Source: Rhodoflexus caldus (GTDB lineage: Bacteria > Bacteroidota > Bacteroidia > Cytophagales > Thermoflexibacteraceae). Taken from it: DNA of 64,000 nucleotides. The notes under the pieces were generated by a model. That model had not been told where the DNA came from, ran no database searches, and saw nothing but the letters and a program-made list of their open reading frames with translations. The DNA is taken from contig NZ_JAJPRF010000010.1 in assembly GCF_021206925.1 (NCBI RefSeq), forward strand, positions 1 through 64,000, read 5' to 3'. The number at the start of each line of letters is the position of its first letter. Positions within the stretch are counted from its first letter, which is position 1. Both the position numbers and the translations under genes were made by a program. Positions 54,878 to 62,831 of the stretch are shown in pieces.

Positions 54878-54933
54878 TATCCGAAAAACAGTTTGTTTAA
54901 AGATAACGTACCCTGTTCAAAAAACGTGCAATG

Positions 54934-55812
54934 CTACGCCACGTAGCCTAACTTCTCCAGTTTGTTTTTTTGGTTGCGCCAGTCGGGAACTACTTTAACG
55001 TGCTGCTCGAGAAATACTTTTTTGCGGAAAAACTGCTCCATATCGGTGCGCGCCTGTGTGCCTACTTTTTTGAGCATACTGCCGGCTTTGCCAATGATAA
55101 TGCCCTTTTGTGACTCGCGTTCCACATAAATTTCCGCACTGATGCGAATAATATCATCCGATTCTTTAAACGAAACGATGCCTACATCGCAACAGTAGGG
55201 GATTTCTTGGGAGTAGTTCAAAAATATTTTTTCGCGAATGATTTCGGCTGCAAAAAAGCGCTCCGATTTATCGGTGAGTTCGTCTTTGTCAAAATAGGGG
55301 GGATGCTCGGGCAGGCGCTCCATAATAGCCGCGAAAAAGCGTTCCAAATTGAACTTTTCCAGTGCCGAAACAGGAATGATTTCGGCTTTGGGGAGTTTTT
55401 CCTGCCAATATTGCATTTTGGCAATAATATCGTCCTGTTTGCAGAGGTCTATTTTATTGATGGCTACCAGCAAGGGTATTTCCAGATGTGTCAGCCGCGT
55501 TAGTAGCGGATGGTCGTCTAAGGTATCGGCAAGGTCGGTTACAAAAACCACAATATCGGCATCTTCTAATGCAGTTTGCACATACTGCATCATTACCTTG
55601 TGCAACTCGTAGGCAGGTGTCAGAATCCCCGGAGTGTCGGAATAGATAATTTGAAAGTCCTCTCCGCTGATAATGCCCATGATGCGCTGGCGCGTAGTTT
55701 GGGCTTTGGAGGAGATGATGGATAATTGTTCGCCCACCAGAGCGTTCATCAGGGTTGATTTGCCCACATTGGGTTTCCCGATGATATTAACAAAACCTGC
55801 TTTATGAGTCAT
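54934..55812 (-). CDS. era: GTPase Era
   Basis: A 292-residue GTPase that binds 16S rRNA and assists 30S ribosomal subunit maturation. The G domain carries GKPNVGKS (G1), the QTTRQR switch, DTPG (G3) and NKID (G4). A C-terminal KH domain holds the GxxG-like IIGKAGSMLKKVG. The start codon lies only 4 bases after a -7 promoter box, so the transcript may be leaderless. It is divergent from tRNA-fMet. Confidence 0.96.
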   Translation of the reverse strand: MTHKAGFVNIIGKPNVGKSTLMNALVGEQLSIISSKAQTTRQRIMGIISGEDFQIIYSDTPGILTPAYELHKVMMQYVQTALEDADIVVFVTDLADTLDDHPLLTRLTHLEIPLLVAINKIDLCKQDDIIAKMQYWQEKLPKAEIIPVSALEKFNLERFFAAIMERLPEHPPYFDKDELTDKSERFFAAEIIREKIFLNYSQEIPYCCDVGIVSFKESDDIIRISAEIYVERESQKGIIIGKAGSMLKKVGTQARTDMEQFFRKKVFLEQHVKVVPDWRNQKNKLEKLGYVA

Positions 55813-55816
55813 GGCA

Positions 55817-55824
55817 CAAAGGTA
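55817..55824 (-). promoter_or_regulatory. -7 element of era
   Basis: TACCTTTG on the minus strand ends 4 bases before the era ATG. The surrounding 14 bases CTACCTTTGTGCCA are identical to the tRNA-fMet promoter core on the other strand. No clear -33 box is seen. Confidence 0.55.
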
Positions 55825-55873
55825 GTTTTTTTAAGGCGAACGAAGGAATTTTTAATTTTTTTGGCGAGGGGTA

Positions 55874-55904
55874 TTGGATGTTGTTTTTTATTGTTCTACC
55901 TTTG
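55874..55904 (+). promoter_or_regulatory. Promoter of tRNA-fMet
   Basis: TTG (55874-55876), a 20-base spacer and TACCTTTG (55897-55904) match the Bacteroidota pattern. The tRNA begins 13 bases after the -7 box. Confidence 0.65.
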
Positions 55905-55916
55905 TGCCACAAAAAT

Positions 55917-56000
<84 letters not shown>

Positions 56001-56025
56001 TTTTGTACACCCTAACAAGCAGAGA

Positions 56026-56060
56026 CGTGCAACTGATTCATTATTAGTTGCACGTTTTTT
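56026..56060 (+). terminator. Terminator downstream of tRNA-fMet
   Basis: A 9-bp perfect stem (CGTGCAACT at 56026-56034 with 56046-56054) is followed by six T. It shields the integrase gene from tRNA transcription. Confidence 0.8.
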
Positions 56061-56109
56061 TATTACAACAATTACATCCTGCTCACACTTTCAATCTCTT
56101 GCTAACAGT

Positions 56110-57282
56110 ATGATAAACGTATCATTCTGGTTACGAAAAAACCCGAAAAATCCGCAAACGGCAACGATTTATTACTACGTTACCTGTGGCGGTGTACGCA
56201 ACAAAACCCCGCAAACTACCAGGCAGCGCATCTATGTGCGCGACTGGGACCCTGTGACGCAGCGCACAAACAATGAACTTGTCAATCAAGCACTTGATGA
56301 TATTGTTTACCGCATTCGCGCGGTAGCGGCGCGGCATTTGTCTGAAAATATTGCGCTGCATCCAGAATCGGTTTTGCAGGAATATCTGGCAAGCCTTAAC
56401 CGTATTCCATACATCAGCCTGCTGGCGTTGGCAGAACAGTATATCAGCAACAAAAAAGCGGAGTTTATGGCGGGTCGCATTGTAAAGCGTACCTATGAAA
56501 CTTATCTGACACGTTTTACATGTTTGCGGCAGTTTCTGACAGCTAACAAACTGGAACAGACCGGAGCTGACGCGGTAGGGTACAGGCACATTCAGCAATA
56601 TTATGAATGGATGGCTGTCACCTGTAAACTGAGCAATGATTATGTATGTAAGAATATTCAGTTTTTGCGACAGGTGTACAGCTTTGGGCAGCTCAATGAG
56701 CTTTGTAAAAGTAATCCTACCAAAGCATTCAGGCTCAGCTTTGACTATAACAACCGCCGCCACTTCGACTACCTGGACAAAGCAGAAATAGACAAGCTGC
56801 GCAATTACGCCTTTGCGGCGCAGCCACTTGCAACAGCAAGAGACTTGTTTTTATTTCAAATCTATACCGGGTTTGCCTATGCGGACATGGCTGCATTCGA
56901 CCCGAAGCAGCACATTCTGCGCAACGGCAACAAGCTGTTCATCTGCAAGCCGCGCCAAAAAACAGAGGTACCGGCGATGGTGCCGCTCTACCCGACGGCA
57001 AAGGCTATACTGGATAAATACAATCAGCAGTTGCCAGTAGTGGTGCAACAGTATTATAACCGATTACTCGGCGAAATTGGCGGGATACTGTCTTTCAGGA
57101 TTAAACTAAGCAGCCACGTTGCCCGACGCAGCGCGGCTATGATGTGGCTAAATTCAGGCATCAGGCTGGAAGTAGTCAGCCGCATGCTTGGCCACGCAAG
57201 CACACTCATTACACAAAAGCGATACGCTAAACTTTCGCCTGAAACTATCTGGCGCGAAGCTGCCAACTTTGAAACCTTTTAA
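56110..57282 (+). CDS. Tyrosine recombinase / integrase
   Basis: A 390-residue site-specific recombinase. The N-terminal arm-binding and SAM-like core-binding domains run to about residue 215. The catalytic domain shows a K in CKPRQKTEVP, H336-x-x-R339 (HVARRS), His362 (LGHAS) and the nucleophile Tyr372 in QKRYAKL. The first catalytic arginine is replaced: the box reads TGFAYADM where TGLR is usual. A similar change is known in Bacteroides mobile-element integrases, so the enzyme is probably active. It lies next to tRNA-fMet, which it presumably uses as its target. Confidence 0.93.
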   Translation: MINVSFWLRKNPKNPQTATIYYYVTCGGVRNKTPQTTRQRIYVRDWDPVTQRTNNELVNQALDDIVYRIRAVAARHLSENIALHPESVLQEYLASLNRIPYISLLALAEQYISNKKAEFMAGRIVKRTYETYLTRFTCLRQFLTANKLEQTGADAVGYRHIQQYYEWMAVTCKLSNDYVCKNIQFLRQVYSFGQLNELCKSNPTKAFRLSFDYNNRRHFDYLDKAEIDKLRNYAFAAQPLATARDLFLFQIYTGFAYADMAAFDPKQHILRNGNKLFICKPRQKTEVPAMVPLYPTAKAILDKYNQQLPVVVQQYYNRLLGEIGGILSFRIKLSSHVARRSAAMMWLNSGIRLEVVSRMLGHASTLITQKRYAKLSPETIWREAANFETF

Positions 57283-57294
57283 ACCCTCTCACAT

Positions 57295-57924
57295 ATGAAA
57301 ATTGTACTCTGGAGTTTTGGCGTTGCCTGCGTGGCGGCGGCTTTTTCCTGCTCAACTCCAAGCCAACAAAAGAAGGCTGATGCTATACAACAGGACAGTG
57401 TACACGAAATATTGGTAATTAATGAACTGTTGAAAGCGGCGATAGCAGATGAGAAATTGAATGAGTTGCTCGAGCAAACTATTTATAAGCATACGCATAA
57501 TAGCGTAGTGATGCGCACTGAGCTTTTTAAACGCTATGGTGATCTATTTAATAAAGCTGAGAAGTTTAAAAATCAGGAAACAGACAGCTTGGCAGAGGTA
57601 ATGGAACAAAAAACAGTTGCCATGCAAAAAAGAGAGTTGCCTAAAATGAGGAAAGCGTATGTGGAAGAATTGGGAAAAATCCTTTCAACATACGATGTTT
57701 ATTGCAGCGTGAGCGGTAAAGATAATGAGGTGATAGAGTTTGCAGGCACAACGTTCAAAAGCAGCATGAATGCAGAAGAATACAACAAAGAGCATGTGAT
57801 TGCTTTTTTGAAACTGAGATTCAAAAAGTCGGTATTTAGGTTATCTAAAAATGCCCCTGAGCGATTCTCTTACAAGCTTAACACACCCGCAGACAGTGAA
57901 TTATATTCTTCGGAAGACGACTAA
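57295..57924 (+). CDS. Small lipoprotein next to the integrase
   Basis: A 209-residue protein with a lipoprotein signal (lipobox AFSC, Cys19) and a highly charged, helical, Lys/Glu-rich body without recognised domains. It starts 12 bases after the integrase stop and ends at a strong terminator, so it is probably expressed with the integrase from the lysogenic state. By position it is a candidate lysogenic-conversion or superinfection-exclusion protein. That role is an inference only. Confidence 0.7.
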   Translation: MKIVLWSFGVACVAAAFSCSTPSQQKKADAIQQDSVHEILVINELLKAAIADEKLNELLEQTIYKHTHNSVVMRTELFKRYGDLFNKAEKFKNQETDSLAEVMEQKTVAMQKRELPKMRKAYVEELGKILSTYDVYCSVSGKDNEVIEFAGTTFKSSMNAEEYNKEHVIAFLKLRFKKSVFRLSKNAPERFSYKLNTPADSELYSSEDD

Positions 57925-57926
57925 AC

Positions 57927-57955
57927 AAAAAAGCCCCTCAATCAGGGGCTTTTTT
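57927..57955. terminator. Bidirectional terminator between convergent phage genes
   Basis: A 12-bp perfect stem (AAAAAAGCCCCT at 57927-57938 with 57944-57955) has a 5-base loop. A and T runs on either side allow it to work for both strands. Confidence 0.9.
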
Positions 57956-57963
57956 GTTCTGCA

Positions 57964-58251
57964 TTACTTGCGTTCAACATCGGCTGTGAGTTTGGTCAGA
58001 TTCAACAGAATTTCTACCTGGGCTTTTTTGATTTCCGCAATGTCGGCGTTAATCGTCCGTTTGAAATCGTTGTTATCCTGCAGAAAAACCGCGTTAGCTT
58101 TTTCTATGTGCTCGATGCGCGTTTCAAGTCTGCTGACCTTTTCGGTCATCGCTGAGTAAACACTAAACCCGCTCACCATCGTACTGATGACAAAGCCGAT
58201 GATTGCCTTCACTGAGCCGATACTTACGTTGCTGTTTTCGAGTTGCTGCAT
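57964..58251 (-). CDS. Phage membrane protein with coiled coil (holin-like)
   Basis: A 95-residue protein with one transmembrane helix (about residues 14-36) followed by a long coiled coil rich in Glu, Lys and Ile. Size, topology and position as the last gene of the phage operon resemble holins or XhlA-like lysis accessory proteins. No family signature is certain. Confidence 0.6.
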   Translation of the reverse strand: MQQLENSNVSIGSVKAIIGFVISTMVSGFSVYSAMTEKVSRLETRIEHIEKANAVFLQDNNDFKRTINADIAEIKKAQVEILLNLTKLTADVERK

Positions 58252-58318
58252 AGGATTATTTTTTGCAAAAGTCCTGCAAGCAAGCTGCGCAAACTAAGAC
58301 AACAGTAAGATGTAAGTT

Positions 58319-58558
58319 TTACGGCGTTGGGGTAGGAGGGGTAAGCGTAGCAAGCTCTGCATCTATCCATGTGGCTATTTCAGCCCGGATAGAATTAAGC
58401 TCTGCCAGCCTTGCCACTGCGTATTGTTCCTCTCGGATGGGCTTGTCATCTGCCGTAAGAATAGTATAGGTGCGGTCTGCGTAATTCACAGTCGCTTTGA
58501 TGTGCGTGCCGAAGTTGGTTAACCACTGCCGCGATTTTGAAATAGGGAAATTGCTCAT
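58319..58558 (-). CDS. Small phage protein of unknown function
   Basis: A 79-residue protein with a beta-rich first half (HIKATVNYADRTYTILTADD) and a helical second half ending in a Thr/Pro tail. Its start overlaps the preceding gene by 4 bases (ATGA), so the two are translated together. Small helical proteins beside tail-fibre genes are often fibre-assembly chaperones; that is a guess from position. Confidence 0.55.
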   Translation of the reverse strand: MSNFPISKSRQWLTNFGTHIKATVNYADRTYTILTADDKPIREEQYAVARLAELNSIRAEIATWIDAELATLTPPTPTP

Positions 58559-59076
58559 AATAAATCAAAGATTACAGTTAAGTATTTGTTTTGATTGATA
58601 TTGATATTGAATGTAGTAGGGTTGCCTGAAATCGGAATGATTGTTGGTGAATCTGTCCAGTTATTGTCGCGCAACTCAATTCGGACAATTCGATAGCCGG
58701 TATTGGGCTGCACAAACATCTGTACATCTTCGCCTCCAAGTCCATTATAATAAGGCGGAGCCACAATGCCGCCTATTTCTCCTGTTGGCGCTGTGGTAAT
58801 AATTTGCGTCCAGATAGAAAACCCGTCAGGCGCTTGCCCGCCGCCGACAGAGCCTCCACCGAGCGGAATCTCTTCTAAACAAACCTTTACGCGATTGCGC
58901 GTAAGCCTGTTAACTGGCGGTAGCTCAAGCACATAACTCACCTGCCCGACAGCAGCAGCCACAGCCACGCCGTCCACCGCAAGCGAAGCGATGCGGTAGC
59001 CTGCGGGCGCGGTTATTTCGCGCGTAAAAGGCGCGCCACAAGGCACTCGGATAATATCGCTGCTGATTTTTGGCAT
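58555..59076 (-). CDS. Phage structural protein with bacterial-repeat-like fold
   Basis: A 173-residue protein with two halves. The N-terminal about 75 residues read REITAPAGYRIASLAVDG, the C-terminal about 75 read PNTGYRIVRIELRDN and end in YLTVIFDLL. This GY.I..I then I.V.F layout resembles the InlB/listeria-type bacterial repeat. Related segments recur in the products of 61621-62340 and 62340-62831. It probably belongs to the tail tip or fibre. The start overlaps the upstream gene by one base. Confidence 0.6.
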   Translation of the reverse strand: MPKISSDIIRVPCGAPFTREITAPAGYRIASLAVDGVAVAAAVGQVSYVLELPPVNRLTRNRVKVCLEEIPLGGGSVGGGQAPDGFSIWTQIITTAPTGEIGGIVAPPYYNGLGGEDVQMFVQPNTGYRIVRIELRDNNWTDSPTIIPISGNPTTFNININQNKYLTVIFDLL

Positions 59077-59651
59077 TAACCAATTCGCTCAATTTCGACA
59101 AAAGAATCTGCGCCGATGGCATTGTCGGCAGAGGTGTTAAAAAGTTGAACAGAAATAACTGCACCTACGTTGGCACCTATTGCAGTACCCCACGCCTGAA
59201 CAGCAGTTGCAGCCGCACTATTGACACCTGTTCCTCTAACCACTTGCCCGATTTGGCCTTTTACCATATTCTGGTCGTTTATCAAAAAAAGGCTTTGTGC
59301 AAAACCGCTGTCAAGCGAAGCAATCGTACCATTAAACAACTCATAGTAATTGGCTGCCGTGCCTGCGCGGAGATATACGTTACCGCTGTTGTTGTTAAAT
59401 CGGGCTTGGATGGTTCTTGCGGCATTAATGGCATTGCGAACGAATACCGTTATTTTATACAAACCGATGGGCAAGGCTTGCGGCAAGGTCAAGTTTAGCG
59501 TTGCCGTTGCTGCCGTTGCCGTTGCTCGCCATTTCTGCGGCAAACGGCTATCCACATAACCTTTATGCACAATGTCGCCCGGTTCGTTGAAGTTACTTTC
59601 ACCGATGCCTGCCGCATAGCGGATGACCTGATGTAAAATTTTATCTGCCAT
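59076..59651 (-). CDS. Phage tail-fibre-like protein
   Basis: A 191-residue protein. It opens with a short segment typical of fibre junctions (GDIVHKGYVDSRLPQKW) and continues as a beta-rich jelly-roll-like domain (ITVFVRNAINAARTIQARF). By position after the long fibre gene it may be a second fibre or receptor-binding tip. No catalytic motif is seen. Confidence 0.6.
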   Translation of the reverse strand: MADKILHQVIRYAAGIGESNFNEPGDIVHKGYVDSRLPQKWRATATAATATLNLTLPQALPIGLYKITVFVRNAINAARTIQARFNNNSGNVYLRAGTAANYYELFNGTIASLDSGFAQSLFLINDQNMVKGQIGQVVRGTGVNSAAATAVQAWGTAIGANVGAVISVQLFNTSADNAIGADSFVEIERIG

Positions 59652-59665
59652 AGGTTTAAATGGGT

Positions 59666-59698
59666 AAAACCCGACGGGTTTTGTAAACCCGTCAGGTT
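59666..59698 (-). terminator. Internal hairpin between tail genes
   Basis: A 14-position stem (59668-59681 with 59685-59698) has a 3-base loop. The single mismatch becomes a G-U pair in minus-strand RNA and is followed by UUUU. It may reduce transcription into the downstream fibre genes. Confidence 0.6.
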
Positions 59699-59705
59699 GG
59701 GAAGT

Positions 59706-61178
59706 TTAGATAACTACTACACGGAAAGCCTGACCGCTTGGCGGCGCTACGGCAAAAATGATATCCACAGCGTTTACAGTTGTGCGGCTGATTGTTACTT
59801 CTACCTCGTCGTCTGTCGCCACGTCAAACACCTGGACAATTACGTCCTTGCTGTCTTTGTTGTGGGTAACGGTGAAAGAAGCAGCGCTGCCGTTGCCTGT
59901 GATGGTTGCGGAGAATTTTGTAGGACTGTTAAAGTCTTCGAACCGCAATTTACCGTCTGCGGCAACAACCACGTTTTTTACTCCTGTACCTGGAAGTTGA
60001 TAATCCTCGTGTGTTGAATCTACGTAAATTCCGTCGTTGTACAGTTTGATTTCCGTACGGGTATATGGTGATTCGCCCATAATACTGTACAGTTGTATGA
60101 AATTGGGGTTTAGTTGTAATTGTGTAGTAACAACTGTGGGTATCAGCGAAGATATTTGAAATGACGAACCATCATATGATTGTATAAATATAGAGCTGTC
60201 AAAGCTGCCGCCTAAGTCTATTTTTTGCGTTATGGGATTATAAGTAAGTGCTTTGCCCGCAAGCGCACTAAAAGCACCACTTAAATTTTGAGCAAACAAC
60301 GACTTATCCACAACCAAATTGCCGTTGGCATCTACACCCAGCGCTACGCGGTTGGCAGCGGCTACGGCAGAATAATCAGCTAATCCTTTGAGACGTAACT
60401 GCGCCGTCGGACCTGTACCGCCTTCAAATTCCAAACCGCCGTTGGTGGCAATATCGACGTTGAAGCGGTGTGCACCGCCTGAAATATCCCAAACAATACC
60501 GCGTCCTGCCAGCAATTCCCAATCAATATTTTCCGATGAATTTTGGATTTTATTAAACAGCTTTCTGATGGCTGCTTGTACGCTGTCCGTGCCTTGCAGG
60601 TCGCCTGTAAGCGGGGTAGTAGGGCTTGCGCCGCCTAGCAGCACGTTAGAAGCATCGGCAATATTGGTTTGTAAAACAAAAAATTGCGAAGCATTGGCTG
60701 GGTCATCTACAGAAGCAATCAACAAATCGCCAACTTCTACGCTGGTAACACCGCCGGGCAAGCCGGGTATCTCGGCAGCTACGCTGACGCGCCAAGAATC
60801 GCCTGCCTTGATGTTGGGGCTATTAGGCACAATACCGCCCGTAGGGTCCCAAGCACCTTTGAAGCTGCCGCCGACAGTGGTCAGCATAGATTCAACGTAT
60901 TGTCGAATGGTATCGCGATTGGCCAGCAAGCCGCCTTCGTTGTTAAAATTTGTATCGGTGCTAATGTCTGCAGATGTAAGTAATTTGCGAAAATTATCAC
61001 CGATTCTGCCGTAAAAACCCTGCGCCAGCATGGGGTTGCTGTTCATGGTTGCGTCGTAAATCAGCGAGCCGTCCGGCGCAACGGTAATGCCGCTACGCGC
61101 TTCTGTGCTCACAACAGGAGCTACTAACCGTGCCTTACGCTCAAAATCAAGAGAGGATAAAACTTTTTTATTTGACAT
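59706..61178 (-). CDS. Phage tail fibre protein
   Basis: A 490-residue, beta-rich, Ser/Thr/Asn-rich protein without signal peptide. The C-terminal about 70 residues (FSATITGNGSAASFTVTHN ... FRVVVI) match a module common at the ends of phage tail fibres. Two copies of that module form most of the product of 61621-62340. The middle has short repeats with alternating glycine and hydrophobic residues, consistent with a trimeric fibre shaft. It is the largest complete structural gene visible in the element. Confidence 0.75.
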   Translation of the reverse strand: MSNKKVLSSLDFERKARLVAPVVSTEARSGITVAPDGSLIYDATMNSNPMLAQGFYGRIGDNFRKLLTSADISTDTNFNNEGGLLANRDTIRQYVESMLTTVGGSFKGAWDPTGGIVPNSPNIKAGDSWRVSVAAEIPGLPGGVTSVEVGDLLIASVDDPANASQFFVLQTNIADASNVLLGGASPTTPLTGDLQGTDSVQAAIRKLFNKIQNSSENIDWELLAGRGIVWDISGGAHRFNVDIATNGGLEFEGGTGPTAQLRLKGLADYSAVAAANRVALGVDANGNLVVDKSLFAQNLSGAFSALAGKALTYNPITQKIDLGGSFDSSIFIQSYDGSSFQISSLIPTVVTTQLQLNPNFIQLYSIMGESPYTRTEIKLYNDGIYVDSTHEDYQLPGTGVKNVVVAADGKLRFEDFNSPTKFSATITGNGSAASFTVTHNKDSKDVIVQVFDVATDDEVEVTISRTTVNAVDIIFAVAPPSGQAFRVVVI

Positions 61179-61212
61179 TTTACAATCGGTTAAAATTGTG
61201 AATAATGAATTA

Positions 61213-61605
61213 CTACCCGATTAGCACTGCGATTTTTGCAAAAAAAGCAGGCGAAACCTCCAAGTCATTAAAGAAATCGCAATCAAACGCGGGCAGGGCA
61301 ATCGGTTCATGGCGGTTGAATAGCGCTGTTTTTTCGGCGATGAATGCCTGGACATTTTCGGGGGCTATTACCAACTTTCCGTCTTGCTCCTTCCCAAATT
61401 TTTGAAACAGTCCGCGCTCTGCTTCCGCTGCTGCTTCGGCGACAGGTTGAAGGGTACGCACCGCTTTGAATACCTCATAAGCCTTTGTGGCAGGCATTTT
61501 CGCGGCTTGAATTTCCTTCAGACCCTCAAGGGCTAATGTAAGCTCATAGACAGTCGGGGTAGGCTTGGCAGCCTGTTTCGGGGTTGTTGATTTTGACTTC
61601 TTCAT
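61213..61605 (-). CDS. Phage protein, DUF1617-like
   Basis: A 130-residue protein: a basic Lys/Thr/Pro start, then a helical region (LEGLKEIQAAKMPATKAYEVFKAV). Charged helices lead to FAKIAVLIG at the end. The pattern of a KMP motif, a repeated helix pair and an end motif recalls DUF1617 phage proteins found in tail gene clusters. It lies 15 bases after the upstream gene and 34 bases before the fibre gene. Confidence 0.6.
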   Translation of the reverse strand: MKKSKSTTPKQAAKPTPTVYELTLALEGLKEIQAAKMPATKAYEVFKAVRTLQPVAEAAAEAERGLFQKFGKEQDGKLVIAPENVQAFIAEKTALFNRHEPIALPAFDCDFFNDLEVSPAFFAKIAVLIG

Positions 61606-61620
61606 GGTGATTTGAAAGGT

Positions 61621-62340
61621 TTAATAAATAATCAGGTCGTACACTTTGCCCGCTTCGGGGGCTTCGGTGAACGTAACGCGAAGTTCATCAGGTGAGAGAC
61701 GAGTAAAAAGGACAATGACCTCCTGCCCGTCGTCGGTGTCCCAAAGCGTCGCACGGACGCGGCGCGAAAGCTCGTGTAGCACGTCAAAATCTGTTGTTGC
61801 GCCGTCGCCTTCCAGCGTTGCGGTGTATGCCGCAGAGCCGCAGCAATCGTCTGCACAGGGTGCTGTTGTCGTAATCGTCGCTTCGTAGAAGGCAGTAATC
61901 AGTACCTCGTAGCGCTCACCCAAATCGGGGGGCGCGGCAAAAGTTACCGCCAGCCTGTTCTCATCCAGCCGGATGAGGTTTACAATTACATCATCGTCGG
62001 TCTGCAAATCCCACACCTGCGCGGTGAGGTGGAGCGTGTTGAGGTCGTGCTGAATAGTGAAAGCAAGCGCAGAGCCGTCGCCTTCAAACTCAAAGCGCAC
62101 ATTACAGGACTTGTAAAAAGTGCGCTCGGTAGGGTCTGTCGGGTCGGGTGGGGGGATGTCTTCGAGGCTGTACGTGATTGTGAAATCCTGTATGATATTA
62201 CTCAGATTTATCAGCAACCTGCGCGGATTGGTGATAACCTGTGGAATACTATTAATGGTAAACGATGTAAACCGTTTACCATCAGGCGCAATAATTTCAC
62301 GGGAAAAACTATCCCCCTCTAAGACGTTAAAAACTTCCAT
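61621..62340 (-). CDS. Phage protein with two tail-fibre-type modules
   Basis: A 239-residue protein. Residues 1-65 resemble the repeat-like N-terminal domains of its neighbours (FSREIIAPDGKRFTSFTI). Residues about 75-155 and 165-239 are two copies of the EGDGxxxxFxxxHxL...VxLWD module that also ends the fibre protein at 59706-61178. A CxxxCCG stretch joins the copies. The start overlaps the upstream gene by one base. Likely a tail-tip or receptor-binding component. Confidence 0.65.
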   Translation of the reverse strand: MEVFNVLEGDSFSREIIAPDGKRFTSFTINSIPQVITNPRRLLINLSNIIQDFTITYSLEDIPPPDPTDPTERTFYKSCNVRFEFEGDGSALAFTIQHDLNTLHLTAQVWDLQTDDDVIVNLIRLDENRLAVTFAAPPDLGERYEVLITAFYEATITTTAPCADDCCGSAAYTATLEGDGATTDFDVLHELSRRVRATLWDTDDGQEVIVLFTRLSPDELRVTFTEAPEAGKVYDLIIY

Positions 62341-62831
62341 CAGATGCGGCGAAAGGCAACATAAATGCGCTTCGGCGCAGTTATGTTGTCAATTACAACA
62401 GTGTGATTTTGAGGATTTATAACAGCTTCCTGTACTGCATTTGCGCCGTCTGCGTCTGTAATCCAGATAGATGCGATTTCGTGATTGCTGAAAGGCACAA
62501 AGCGCGGTCTGAAATCCGCGCCTTGGCGAATCAGGTTCGTGCCTGTGTTTCCATCAATAATTTGCCCGCCAACGCCCATAATCACTTCGATGTTAAACTC
62601 AGGCAGGGCAGGCGCAGCTACTGTACAGACATTTATTAGTACAGGCTGGTCAAATGACGCCCAGGTGATCGTTTGCCCGAAAGGATTTGTAACAGGCACT
62701 TCTGTAAATGGGCCTGTGCCGATTCGCATTTCTATTTTTCTGATTTTTCGCCCCGGCGGTGGTATGATTGTTTCGGATGCGGGTTCGCCTGTGTCAAACT
62801 GGCGAACAAAAGAAGATATGAGTGTAGCCAT
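62340..62831 (-). CDS. Phage structural protein, paralogue of 58555-59076
   Basis: A 163-residue protein with two repeat-like halves. The first carries ETIIPPPGRKIRKIEMRI, the second FSNHEIASIWITDADG and ends in KRIYVAFRRI. The layout equals that of the 173-residue product of 58555-59076 and the N-terminus of 61621-62340. It overlaps both neighbours by one base. Confidence 0.6.
   Translation of the reverse strand: MATLISSFVRQFDTGEPASETIIPPPGRKIRKIEMRIGTGPFTEVPVTNPFGQTITWASFDQPVLINVCTVAAPALPEFNIEVIMGVGGQIIDGNTGTNLIRQGADFRPRFVPFSNHEIASIWITDADGANAVQEAVINPQNHTVVIDNITAPKRIYVAFRRI

Noticed and set aside
53858-54946. Open frame of 362 codons antisense to the S8 peptidase gene
   Set aside because: No recognisable protein pattern, while the minus strand carries a complete catalytic triad.
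56110-57282. Integrase as inactive because of the missing box I arginine
   Set aside because: The remaining catalytic residues are intact, and active Bacteroides integrases are known with a similar change.
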